DNA of 64,000 bases from Hofstenia miamia. Taxonomy: Eukaryota > Xenacoelomorpha > Acoela. Shown in pieces: positions 27,600 to 38,939 of the stretch. The stretch is taken from contig SCFE01000056.1 of assembly GCA_004352715.1 (NCBI GenBank), forward strand, positions 1,033,706 through 1,097,705, in the 5' to 3' direction. Numbering within the stretch: the first letter of the stretch is position 1; every line of letters starts with the position of its first letter. Below the pieces are notes generated by a model, which saw only the letters and a program-made list of their open reading frames with translations, was not told where the DNA came from and did not search any database. The position numbers and the translations under genes are program-made.

Positions 27600-30200
27600 T
27601 TAAGTGTTGCTCGATAAGTTTCCAGCTTAGAAACACAAACACTACCATCCAAACCCATCCCTGTCCATTTATCACGAATAAATTATTCCAACTTCAACAT
27701 CTTTCCCATGTTTAATTAAAAATTATCTGTATCTATTAACAGACAAAATCACTGCTTTAAGTCCTGTGTAATTTGTGAAATACATGTAAGTCTGCACTTG
27801 ATTTGAAGGGTTATTATTGCGCTGATTTTTATCAGATTTCTATACAGCATCTCTAAATCTACAATCGAAATGGATTAACTACATGTAATTTATAATCTCA
27901 AATAAACTGATTTCAATTGGAAATATTTTCTATTTTTGAATCTAAGCATTTAGTTTTAATACAGGCATTGTTCAAATGATATTAAAATCTCAAGGTATAT
28001 GAATCATTTTATTTGCACACCACTATGTTCAATACATGCTCTACAGCACAGTGAAATAAGGCGATTTAAACAAAGAAAGATTGTCAGCAATAAATCATCG
28101 TCGATGGTTTTACAGATTGCTTCGTTTTAGTGAAAACGTGTTTGAAATAGCGACATTCAATTTTGTAAGTTGGGAATAATTTTGAAAATCCACGTCGTTA
28201 GTTCTTTAACAGATAAATGACATATGCAATAGTAAATGTCGGACAAAACCTTCCTGACAAGAAATATTCATAGATGCTTTTGTAAGAACAAAACGTCATA
28301 ATTTAACATTTGTTTCTCACTAGTGTATTAACAGCAAATTTGATACACAATTATTTCTCAGAATATTACATGAACCTAGTTTATTCTTATGCAAGAAAAC
28401 ATCCAAAGTTTGTTTACTACAAAAAGAATTAGTTAGAAATTTTGTCATTTCGTTAAATATTATAATGAGAGCAACATTGTGGGGAGCAGAATGCTGCATA
28501 TTTACATGTTAGTAAAGAGTTTATCCCATTCGCGGACTGTGTTATAGGACTAGATTGATTCTCCAACAAGATGGGGTAACCAACCCCCCCATACTTCAGG
28601 ACATACCCAAAGTTTCTTCAGAGAAAAATATTGGCAATTTTTGCAGTAGCTTGCCAACTTATCGGCCCTTAACCTATAGAAAATGTTTGGGGGATCATGA
28701 AGTACGATGTGGATAAAATTTAAAGAATACGCAAAATTCCCCCAAGAATGCAGAATAATGTGATAGTTAATTAGGGACATTTTTGAAATGTGTTGTCTTT
28801 TACTTAAAGTTATAGAAAACTTAATTTGCCATCGATTGATTTAAATTTTGTTGCTGCGAGTATTTTTGTTGCTACTGAAAAAAATTTATTTCTAATTTTT
28901 CTGACCGGAGATATATCAATTAGTAATGAATGTGATATTTTATCAAATTTTTTGCTTAATTCAACATAAAATGAAAGCAAATGACAGCTTATGGTACATG
29001 AATTATATAACGTTAGGTATGGAGAGAATTAACTTTTTTTGAAAAATATGAATTTTCAAAGAATATAGTTAATCTTTTCAAACACCAGGACACGCTTTAG
29101 CACACAATTTCAACAGTACATTCAAGCATGTTCACAAAGTTTGGGTTTCTAAATTTCTTATTAGGCTTGGAGAAAATTCGTTGAAAATGTGAAAAAAACG
29201 GGTCGTCACTTTAGAATTACACCAAACTGTTTAAGGTTAAAAGTGGAGCATGAGGTGAATTGCACGATTTAGTTTTCAAGTACACATGAAATAATGTTTG
29301 TTATAATCCAAATCAAGCTAAATTTTCTGATTTCTATTAGTACCAACGAAATAAAAGATGCAATGTTTGGAAATGAATTTATTAGTTTATTTAGAGACTT
29401 TAAGTAAGCAAAATGAAATATTTAAAATCTTTCTTCAGGCAGGTCACTTCTTATTTAAAAACAATGCTTTTTGACATTTGAAGAAATGCTAAAATTATCA
29501 AATTTAAATTGTTTACCATCAACTACTTCGAAAATTCTGAATCAGGCAAAATCGATTGTTTATGCAATAAATTTCATCTAAGAGCTTGTGACGTCGAAAT
29601 TTTTCATTCGATGCAGATTCGACCCCACTTAACCAATCGATTCCGTTCAAAATCGAATTTTTCTTTTTAACCGCATAAAGCCTTTTTTCGAATATAGTCT
29701 AAATTTAATGGAACTTCATGTACATGTCAATCAAAAAATTTTAAAAAATGCTAACAAAATGTTATTATAAGTATAAAACCGTTCTATTTATATCAAAATA
29801 TATTAGTCTACTAAGATTCGCTCGGTCCGATTAATGCAGCACATAGTTTGATGCAATGTGTATACAATTAGTTTTATGTCATGAAATAATAACAAACTCA
29901 TAGTAATGAAGGATAAACTGACAAATATTACAGATAGTATCTGAAACCCATTTCAAACTTCTAAACACATAATCTAAAATTTTATATACAATCTTGTATT
30001 ACATTCAAATGGATGTGTACAAAGCAGACGACGTATGATTAACCTTCAAATTATTAGGCCTATTTGGATGACTCCTTTCCATGCCAATAATTTAAACATA
30101 TTGAAGATATAAATTTTGTATTAAAATCATTCGTAAGGTAATAAAACAGCTACACGTATACAGTAATAAGTATATATATACTGTATATGTATAATTTTTT
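27600..30200. other. AT-rich non-coding stretch
   Basis: No protein-like frame or repeat end is recognised. The 76-codon minus frame at 28550-28780 has no recognisable feature. Confidence 0.45.
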
Positions 30201-30206
30201 AATCTT

Positions 30207-30689
30207 TTAGCGATAATAATAATCTTTATCTTTATGTTTAACTAATAATAATTTGGTATCCAAATCAAATTCATCAATTTGTTGGCGGGATTTCTGTAAA
30301 TTCAATGAACAAATGTAATTTCGACAAATTTCGATGTAGGTAAAAACGTGCTGAGATTTATCAGCACTCCACGCTGATCGGCTTAGCGCCACTTAGGAGG
30401 ACAACCATTAGCACAGAATTAACACCTGCTGTGCAGCAACCACAGATACCGATATAAGTAAGCATAAGGTAATCAATATGCACGGAATATTTGAGATAGC
30501 AAAACCGCATCCAATTAAATCTAGGATATGGCTAAAACGAATTAGGAGTCTAGGATTAAACACCATTTTATTTAATATAATTCCAGTCATATATTGAGAT
30601 TTTGAAAATAGAAGTACTAAAAAGGAAATCTTGAATAGACAGATGATGATAAAAAGGTTTGAAGGAATGAGTAAGCATGGCTTCTTCAA
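30207..30689 (-). pseudogene. Unrecognised membrane-protein-like ORF pair
   Basis: A 93-codon minus frame (30408-30689) contains about three hydrophobic segments, including LFIIICLFKISFLVLLF and IPCILITLCLLISVSVVAA. It is followed 15 bases later by a 61-codon charged frame (30207-30392). Together they resemble the end of a small multi-pass protein with a hydrophilic tail. No family was recognised, there are intervening stops, and AT-rich DNA often yields hydrophobic frames by chance, so this is weak. Confidence 0.2.
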
Positions 30690-30699
30690 AAAAATTTTA

Positions 30700-31845
30700 A
30701 ACGCTTATAATTCAAATAAAAAACTAATGTGTATATTTATAAAGTATAAAAGACAATCACATTTTATCAAAAATTAACTTGAGCTCAGGCCAAAATATTA
30801 TCATCTAAAAAATAACAAAATCCAACTAGTTTAAAACCAGCGCAGTGGTTGCATGGAAGTTTTAAGAATAAAATGACGTATTCAAAGAATTTGCTTGACT
30901 CAGTAAAATGAGGAACGTCTGCATTAGGGCTGTATGTAAATGGGTTGATTCAACCCAAACCATGGGTAAAGTCATATTTCTTGTTCACTATTTGGATTGG
31001 GTTGGGAAAAATAATAAAAAATATAAAGCATATAATTGGTTGGGAAATTGTTTCAAAGCAATGTAAAGGTCATGATTACAGGAGTTGTGTATATCGTTTT
31101 TGTTATATTTTTAATTTCAGGATAAAAACGTCAAATTATACATGTATAATAGTTATAAAGCAAAGACCTATGGAAGCAGTGAAGCTGTAGTTGGGTCCTA
31201 TTGAAAATGTTCGTCACACTTTAGTACAGCTTTGTGTTTGGTCAAATTTTATTAGTGAATTTTGTGTTAAGTCAATATATATTGACCCATTTATAGCTCT
31301 CATTAGATTGTTAACAAAAGATGTTAAAATATCCCCAGAAACTGTAAATTATTGCATAAATAGACCACAAACTTTTTTACAAGCTTAGTATTTAACCTTT
31401 AAAATTTTTGTTTATAATGCTATATTTCTCCGCGAAAAAATTAATATTGGAAACATTAAGGGTATTCCTCTCATGTCCTCTAGATGCACCACTGCTTAGG
31501 ACTTAGGAGCATCATCAATCAGTAAATTTCGACTCTTTTACAATATCCTCGGCGTATTCTATTCAATATTAATCGCTATTCATAATGCATATAATGTACG
31601 TTTATTAATGGAAGCGAATGTGTGAACAGCAAAGGGGTTAATCTAAGAAATGCGTAGAGCAACCAAGTTTTTGAGTGAAATTAATTTTCAAGGTTCTCTT
31701 ACCTTAGAAATTACAATATAAAATACATGTTGATACTAAAAAACTTTATAGAACAATACTTTTACTAAATGGCATAATCCACTAACAGGGCTTATCAAAT
31801 CAATATAATGGAAAAAATGCAAAATGCCCTCTACAAGACCTTATT
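30700..31845. other. AT-rich non-coding stretch
   Basis: Short frames only (31-65 to 81 codons). Nothing is recognised. Confidence 0.45.
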
Positions 31846-32322
31846 AGCAGATCCAGATTTACCAATAGGCAGAGTAGACAGTTGACTAGTGTAAGGCGTC
31901 AACATTTTTGTGGGCGGGACTTTTAGCAATAAAAAACAAAAATTAGCGAAATAATTTGATTTCCAGAAAGGATAATGGAAATGGACATATAAATTTATAT
32001 GGGCCCACTAAATAATACGGCCTAATTACATTTTTTAGTATTAAATCATTTTTACTTCTTTCTACAGATTTTGATGAAATTCACGCAGGAAGTGATTTCA
32101 AAAGTTATTTCCGAATATTTTGACCTACTGTGGTTCTTTAATATACATTGTTTTAGCGTACATTGTCTTAAAAAACTCCAGTGTATCGAAATTAAAATAA
32201 AACGGCAAATAATTTTGAAAGTAATTTAAAATATAAATCTTAGCGTATCATCGAAAAAATTCTTGAGGCAGCACGTTTCCTATCTGCCTAAGGTAGCATC
32301 AGGTCTAAATCCGGCTTGCTAA
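31846..32322. repeat. Possible MITE with GCAGATCCAGATTTA-type ends
   Basis: The left end is GCAGATCCAGATTTACC. The right end GGTCTAAATCCGGCTTGC is an imperfect inverted match. AATAGGCAGAGT inside the left end and TATCTGCCTAAGG inside the right are also inverted matches. No clear target duplication and no ORF. Confidence 0.4.
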
Positions 32323-32599
32323 TTACATACAGTTTATTAATATTTGATTTTATATGCTAATTTAGTATGAATATCTTACATAATATATGTTTCTCTATTC
32401 CGCACGGTTAGAACTGACATTGTTTAATATTAGACCTACATACAACTATCAAATATATAATTCGAGTATAAGCTTACCCTATATGAGCTTTTCTCAATGT
32501 TTGAGTTTCTGCTGTAGGAAGAATTTTCAACAAATCCGTCATTGTTGTCGTCTGCGTAAAATAGCAAAACTATTTATTATATACACAGCTGAATAAATT

Positions 32600-32848
32600 A
32601 CTAAATGTGTCGCTAGAGGTCTACTCTGCGTTAAATAATTTATGCATAGATTTCAACGGCACGAAGCAAACCATTAGGAACTTTGGGCCAAGTTTGAAAT
32701 ATGGTAGAATAGGAAGATAAATAGTGGTATACATCGTGATGTGCGAGTTAATCAGGCCAGGATAAATCAGGTTAAGCGCCAAAAAAATGGATAAATTAGG
32801 ACATTTTTTCCACAGGTTAAACACTGTAAAACAGAACAAAAATATTAT
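32600..32848. other. Left part of the sequence split by the hAT insertion
   Basis: The last bases (ATTATGTCCGCTT) join, once the insertion at 32857-34227 is removed, to CACAATGCTGTTGCCAAC. That joined order resembles ATTATGTCAGCTTCACAACG at 39637-39656. No gene is recognised in this part. Confidence 0.4.
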
Positions 32849-32856
32849 GTCCGCTT

Positions 32857-34227
32857 CAGTGGCGTCAAGTCTGGAAGGCTCAAGCCCCCCTCCCCCGTTT
32901 TCGGAAAACTGAAATTTTTTATGGAATTTTATTAAGTTTCTTTTGTAACTTTGTCATCATTTCAGTGCATTTTACAGCCAATTATTACACAATTATCAAT
33001 ATGACTATTTTAAAAAAAAACTTCCAAAAGTTTTTTTAGTAATTCAAAAATGAGATTCACTGGAATTTTGTATATCAATGCCTACAATAAAGATTAATGC
33101 TTCAATTCTTCTCAAATGTACTAATTCAATAATAAAAATTTTGCAAAAACAAAAAACTCATCACATCAAGAAATTTTCCATATTCTCTCACATTTGAAAT
33201 ATGTAAGAAGAGCCTGCATATAGAGATGAGGGGTAACTGAAAGAAACTGAAGCTTTAAGGATTTACTAAAAAGGACAGTGAAACAAAAATATTTTTTGAA
33301 TTGGAGAATATTTTGACTCAGGGCAACTGTTGCAGGATTTCATAAATCAATTGAGAACATGATTTAAAGTACTTATTTACAAATTTATTTTCTGTTTTCG
33401 TCTTTTAAACTGAATAGCATAGTAAAACTCTGAAAAAATATTAAGAAAATTCTATAAACAGAATCTTTGTGAAGGTTTCTGCACTGAAAAGATATTTTTG
33501 CAAGAAATCTTTTTTCATGAAAGTTGACTTGCTTACAGAAGAATACCTGTTGTTTGAATTTAAAGGTTTTTTCTAGTAGCTCGAACAATGAAGTTTATTC
33601 AAGAAAACATGCTAAATTTTCAAATTAAGCTAGATTAAGCTGAAACGTCAGTGACTAAAATTTTACTATTTCAAGCAAAGCCAAAACAATATCAAAATTA
33701 TCCCTAAAACAGCTTGCTTTTAAAATGACAAGCCATTTTCCCAACTTTTGAAGCATTTTTCTCCAAGCCTATATTCGTAGTGTTGTACTAAGGCGTGGCT
33801 GAAGTACTTGAATTTGTGAATTTTTTCATTAGATTTATATACTCTTTATACCAAATGTTCATGTAATTCTAAGGCTTAGAACTAATGGGAACAACAAAGA
33901 ACTTTAATTGTATTTTTATATATAGATAGATCTTCCAAACACATTGAGGTGCACCATGCAAAAATTAGAGTTAGCGGCATTTATAGCACCATGGTTGAAG
34001 AATTAATGTAAAATGTTGTGGGATCAAGCGTGGTTTTAAGACGTAACTGAAAGAAGCAATACTCCATATACAGTGGTACCTTCTGATTTTGTTTATTAGT
34101 TCGTAAGTTACGAGAGTTTCATTTTTTTCAGGGAATCATAAAAAAATTTGAGGAATTCCAAAGCTGTTTAAGGTAATGTTGCTTAATTCTTTCCAGGCAC
34201 TGATTTCTAAGGGGTTTGACGCCACTG
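32857..34227. mobile_element. Non-autonomous hAT element, 1371 bp, with 8-bp target duplication
   Basis: The ends are CAGTGGCGTCAAGTC and TTTGACGCCACTG (inverted). The flanks are perfect 8-bp direct repeats GTCCGCTT at 32849-32856 and 34228-34235, the target-duplication length of hAT transposons. The interior has no transposase frame. Blocks in it recur at about 5300-6380. The empty-site order is mirrored at 39637-39680, supporting a real insertion. Confidence 0.85.
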
Positions 34228-34256
34228 GTCCGCTTCACAATGCTGTTGCCAACTTT

Positions 34257-35111
34257 AATGAAAACATAGTAGAAGCAGCTAAGGACTAAGGAACAGGGAG
34301 GGTATTTGCTCAGCCAACAATGAAAACATAGTAGAAGCAGCTAAGGACTAAGGAACAGGGAGGGTATTTGCTCAGCCAACAATGAAAACATAGTAGAAGC
34401 AGCTAAGGACTAAGGAACAGGGAGGGTATTTGCTCAGCCAACAATGAAAACATAGTAGAAGCAGCTAAGGACTAAGGAACAGGGAGGGTATTTGCTCAGC
34501 CAACAATGAAAACATAGTAGAAGCAGCTAAGGACTAAGGAACAGGGAGGGTATTTGCTCAGCCAACAATGAAAACATAGTAGAAGCAGCTAAGGACTAAG
34601 GAACAGGGAGGGTATTTGCTCAGCCAACAATGAAAACATAGTAGAAGCAGCTAAGGACTAAGGAACAGGGAGGGTATTTGCTCAGCCAACAATGAAAACA
34701 TAGTAGAAGCAGCTAAGGACTAAGGAACAGGGAGGGTATTTGCTCAGCCAACAATGAAAACATAGTAGAAGCAGCTAAGGACTAAGGAACAGGGAGGGTA
34801 TTTGCTCAGCCAACAATGAAAACATAGTAGAAGCAGCTAAGGACTAAGGAACAGGGAGGGTATTTGCTCAGCCAACAATGAAAACATAGTAGAAGCAGCT
34901 AAGGACTAAGGAACAGGGAGGGTATTTGCTCAGCCAACAATGAAAACATAGTAGAAGCAGCTAAGGACTAAGGAACAGGGAGGGTATTTGCTCAGCCAAC
35001 AATGAAAACATAGTAGAAGCAGCTAAGGACTAAGGAACAGGGAGGGTATTTGCTCAGCCAACAATGAAAACATAGTAGAAGCAGCTAAGGACTAAGGAAC
35101 AGGGAGGGTAT
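34257..35111 (+). repeat. 62-bp tandem array, 13.8 copies
   Basis: The unit starts AATGAAAACATAGTAGAAGC and ends TTTGCTCAGCCAAC. Starts fall at 34257, 34319, 34381 and so on every 62 bp to 35063. The last copy stops after 49 bases at 35111. The copies read as identical. The first unit follows the hAT target duplication by 21 bases, and a single diverged relative (GATGAAAATATAACGG) is at about 39668. The period is not a multiple of three, so it is not a protein repeat. Confidence 0.97.
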
Positions 35112-35269
35112 AAATCGAGGGCCCAAAAAGGCATAGAGCCCCCTTTTCAACTTTGTGGATTCTTTTTTTCATGGCTAAAGTGCTAAGTTTGTTTAGTCTT
35201 TCGCATTTTATGTTTTCTGTATAGTATATTGTATATATTTTGTGCCGGCTTAGCGTGACTAGTAATTGG

Positions 35270-36035
35270 CTAGCTTAGTCTTTGTTCATGACTTTTGGCT
35301 GCTTTTTTACGAAATTTTCTGGCGTTTTAGCTTCTTTCTAGATAATGTTTTCATATTGGAAACTAACGGAAGTATTGACGGAGAGTTAATGAAAACCGAT
35401 ATTCCACGACGCAGATCAGCCGTAATTTCGAAGTCAATGTGCATAACATCATAATGGATAGGATATTGGCAAGCCTTCGATCTCGTTACAGTACTCATCG
35501 AGATTTGCTCTTACAGTTTAAGGCGTTTGATCCACGCTCTTTCCCTACTATGGTTGAACGTTGATTAGATAACTACAATTTTGTAGTAGTAGCCGATGAT
35601 GTCCCAGCTCTTTTTATTTCTCAGCTGAAAATCAAATGTTAAACCTAGATCGCTATTGGAGTAGGCTTTGTTTGAGACTAGACGAAAAATTCAGAGTATT
35701 TTGTGACAGCGACGACGACGACGACGAAGATGTGACCAAAGCGCAAGATGAACGTGAGACTTAAATGGAAAGTAATATTCCCGAGCACCCGCCACGACTA
35801 TACTGTTCAAAGGATATGTATTGCCGTTCCTGTTTCGCATGTGTTCTTTTTGTGTTACAGACATATAACTTAATGAGTTCCACTTACGAGAACTTGGTTA
35901 ACGTCTACAGATATCTGCTAACGCTTTCCATCACCACTACATGTTGTGAGCGTGCGTTTTTTAAATTGAAGATGATCAAGAATAGACTGAGAAATGCTCT
36001 AACGAATGACCATTTGGAGTAATTTCTTTTTTGTA
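35270..36035 (+). pseudogene. hAT transposase remnant (DUF4371/ZMYM1-like group)
   Basis: Across several frames the plus strand reads FEVNVHNIIMDRILASLRSR then THRDLLLQFKAFDPRSFPTM (35425-35560), an acidic DSDDDDDEDV (35705-35740), and at the end YRYLLTLSITTTCCERAFFK then LKMIKNRLRNALTNDHLE (35910-36019). The last is the hAT C-terminal dimerisation block (usual form: LP-T-(S/C)ERSFS-LK-IK--LR--M). Stops and frame changes break it, and the DDE core is largely missing. Confidence 0.75.
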
Positions 36036-36039
36036 AATA

Positions 36040-37135
36040 TTGAGTCTTCAAATCCTGCTGTTATTGATATATTGGGTGCCTCATCAAAGGACCTCAGAAA
36101 TTTCTTCTGGCCTAAAAGCTGTTTTTTTCATTGATGTCTGATGCTTTCAGGGTGGCCATTGTTCTTTTTTGTTCTTTATTTGAAAAAAACGTTCCTGTGA
36201 ATGTGAAAATGCTTGTTATTTTGAAAATTACATTTTTTTTTGTTTCGAAGAAAATGTTCTTTTAAAAATGTTCTTTTTCATATTTGGCAATAACTGCAAC
36301 AATACATGTAAAGAAAAGCTTTTTAAAACGCTTCGAATTTTTGCATTAGACTTCCCATATATTTTATTGGTTCAGACATGGCAATTTTTTGGAAAAACAT
36401 TCCTAAAGAGCAAGTAAGGAAGGGCCCCTAAACGTGTTCTATCCAAAATGCAATATTAACACCAGCTACCATCATGTTCGTTCTTTTTTGTCTGCTGAAT
36501 TGGCTACAAAAGGCCTCATATCTACGATTTGCCCCAAAATCCGTCAGCAGGCCCCTTTCTGATTACATCACTATATTAATCATTAATTTTTGTAGTGCTG
36601 CATACTGTCATATTTGTGTATCAAAATCTTCATGCATTGGGGTCAATATTGAAATTGACTCCGCTAAGCAGCACTTGTAAATCTTTTCGAACAAGATTGA
36701 TTGTTGATCGTATTGTTATTGGTTGTTGGTACTAAGTACGTACTAGGCCATACTAGTGCACCCCGCCCTGTGCTAAACTCTACTACATGGGTACTAGCCT
36801 GCCTTGAAAAATATTGATTCAAGATGTTTATTTTCGAAACATTAAGGCACTGCCAACAGCCAAACCGCACAGCACCAATTAATGTAAGATTTTTCTCGTC
36901 ATACAGATTTATCGTCAATAAATTTTGACTTTTCTTAAAAGATGGAAAAAAAAATATTTTTGAGAAAGAAAAATGTTTTGAAACGCGTTTCCTGGCTTAA
37001 CTTTTTCAGTTTACGCAAATATGTGTTGGCAAAGTTGGCCAATATTTTTGGCTTCTAAGCTTTGCTTAGGGAAAATTTGGAATACAACTTATTACTTTAG
37101 AGTAACAATTCCATGTATTATGTGTCGTTTTTAAA
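36040..37135. other. Non-coding stretch
   Basis: T-rich at the left. Overlapping 68- and 84-codon frames near 36474-36918 are not recognised. Confidence 0.45.
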
Positions 37136-37141
37136 GTGCTT

Positions 37142-37441
37142 AATTAAACTTAATAACAATATGTAGATATATTTCGACTTACAAAGTCATCGTCAGTTTT
37201 TTTACAAATTATTCCCCTAAATTTACTAGATTTTACAATTATAATTATAAATCTCTAAATTGTAAAATTTTGAACACAAAAGAAGACTATATATATATAT
37301 AAATTAAACCTGCCACTTTTTAAAATTTAGAGAATTATAATTATAATTGTAAAATCTAGTAAATTTGGGAGTAATTTGTAAAAAAACTGACGATGACTTC
37401 GTAAATCGAAATATATCTGCATGTTCTTATTAAGTTTAATT
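37142..37441. mobile_element. Long inverted repeat with hammerhead-like cores
   Basis: Arms 37142-37259 and 37322-37441 are imperfect inverted copies around a roughly 62-bp AT-rich spacer. The outer ends are AATTAAACTTAATAA and its complement. In each arm, reading outward, CTGACGA is followed by a short stem-loop and GAAATATATC. In the left arm (minus strand, 37172-37196) the stem is GACTT-TGT-AAGTC, perfectly paired. In the right arm (plus, 37387-37411) it has one mismatch. The order CUGANGA, stem, GAAA is the conserved hammerhead ribozyme core, also known from terminal regions of Penelope-like elements. Closing stems I and III are poor, so activity is doubtful. It may equally be a foldback MITE. 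Confidence 0.55.
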
Positions 37442-37618
37442 CCATGTATTCCTGTTCATATAAAGCTAAAACTTACTGGTTGGAAGATAAAATATTACTA
37501 GCTGACTTACTGAGCACACATGCATGCCGAATCATTTTGTATGAAAAATATGAGAAGTTATGATTCCTGAATTATGACAGTTAATCCGGATAAATTCCGA
37601 CAGGATAAAATAAACCTA

Positions 37619-37619
<1 letters not shown>

Positions 37620-37656
<37 letters not shown>

Positions 37657-37668
37657 GTATATATATTA
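37620..37668. repeat. (TA)n microsatellite beside gap
   Basis: About 15 TA units, then TATATGTATATG. The adjoining 80 bp (37643-37723) recurs right of the gap at 37799-37882. Confidence 0.9.
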
Positions 37669-37723
37669 TTTAATACATATATGCACTGTGTAAATATTTA
37701 ATTCACTTTTTGCTTGTGTCTAT

Positions 37724-37795
37724 NNNNNNNNNNNNNNNNNNNNNNNNNNNNNNNNNNNNNNNNNNNNNNNNNNNNNNNNNNNNNNNNNNNNNNNN
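37724..37795. other. Assembly gap (72 N) between repeated ends
   Basis: The sequence ending TTGCTTGTGTCTAT left of the gap is repeated right of it as TTGCTTTGTGTCTAT. This pattern suggests an unmerged overlap, not true missing DNA. Confidence 0.9.
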
Positions 37796-37899
37796 TAAAT
37801 ATATATATGTATATGTATATATATTATTTAATACATATATGCACTGTGTAAATATTTAATTCACTTTTTGCTTTGTGTCTATTAGAATAACCATTACAT

Positions 37900-38580
37900 T
37901 TAAAAAGTATGTATATATTTTTTATTAAGATATTTATAATATAATTATTATATTAAAAAATATATACACACTTTTGAAATATAGTAATATATCCAAAATA
38001 ATATATTACTATATTTCATTAGCTTATAAATATGTATACTCTTATTTTTATTTTCAGAAATTGTCTAACTGACCTGCCAGTGCCGGTGACTTCCCAAACT
38101 CAAATAAATCAAACAAATATTTGAAAATTACCAATTTTTTTGCTAAATCCTTAAATCCATTTGCTATGTTTGACAGTATATCAACTACACCATCCATTGT
38201 CCATGATAAAACAACTGCAGTAACAATTATTAAAGCATTCACAAATAGTGTACCATCAACTGTCCTTGCCAACTCAATAACACCTTCAATGTTCTTGGAA
38301 AACATGTTTTGTCCCTAACAGTTCAAGTACTAAAATAGAATCGCGTGTGCAAAACTGTCATGGTCATTGTTGTGTTTCTACTGATTTAACACCTTTTCGA
38401 CAAATTTTCATAAAACAAAAAGGTCAGATGACATTTATTCCAAAATGATTAGATAAATATGAATGGCTAATATTTTGCACTGAGAGAAAAAATACATTTT
38501 GCTTTTAAATTTATTATTGCCGAAGGAATAAGCCTGATGTCGCCCTTATTACCACTGGGTTTATAAACTGGAAACGAACG
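37900..38580. other. Unrecognised open frames, both strands
   Basis: 38054-38305 (minus, 83 codons; VNALIIVTAVVLSWTMDGVV then DILSNIANGFKDLAKKL) and 38121-38318 (plus) overlap. The minus frame has an amphipathic, protein-like composition but no recognised family, and the plus strand at 38.6 kb belongs to a hAT remnant. Undecided. Confidence 0.3.
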
Positions 38581-38589
38581 TGTATTGAA

Positions 38590-38935
38590 GAAGTTTGAAA
38601 ATCATCAAAATTCTTTCCATCATGGTGCAACAGTAGAATATGTCCTGGCTATATCATCTAATAAGAATACTCTTTCACACATCCTTTCAGACACTGACAT
38701 TGCAAAAAAGAAATCTGGAAAAGAAGTTTGTAATGGTTCCTGAAATTCATACATTACTCAGACTCTACTTATCATGTCCACTGTTATCAGCGACATCAGA
38801 GCGAACTTTTTCGGCGATGCGAAGATCAAAATCATTTTTACGTTTAAATTAACTTATATTACTACTAGATGTTCACAAAGACTTATTGAACACTATGGAC
38901 TTAACAAATATTTTAATTACTATTATCTAAGTAAA
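38590..38935 (+). pseudogene. ZMYM1-like hAT transposase remnant, internally deleted
   Basis: KKFENHQNSFHHGATVEYVL (38588-38647) resembles the TTF-type zinc-finger segment near the N-terminus of ZMYM1-like hAT proteins. After a frame change, VPEIHTLLRLYLSCPLLSAT then SERTFSAMRRSKSFLR (38735-38848) is the C-terminal dimerisation block, followed after a stop by LLLDVHKDLLNTMDL. N- and C-terminal blocks lie about 90 bp apart, so the catalytic centre has been deleted. Confidence 0.72.
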
Positions 38936-38939
38936 TAAA

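Noticed and set aside
28550-28780. 76-codon minus frame, candidate first exon of the ETNPPL-like gene
   Set aside because: The sequence does not resemble the expected N-terminus (no LRKKHIG-like block).
34257-35111. CRISPR-like array
   Set aside because: The whole 62-bp unit is repeated with no variable spacers, and the context is animal DNA. It is an ordinary tandem repeat.
38054-38305. Host exon with hydrophobic helices on the minus strand
   Set aside because: The composition is suggestive, but no family is recognised, a plus-strand frame overlaps it fully and no convincing splice sites were found. It was left as undecided sequence.
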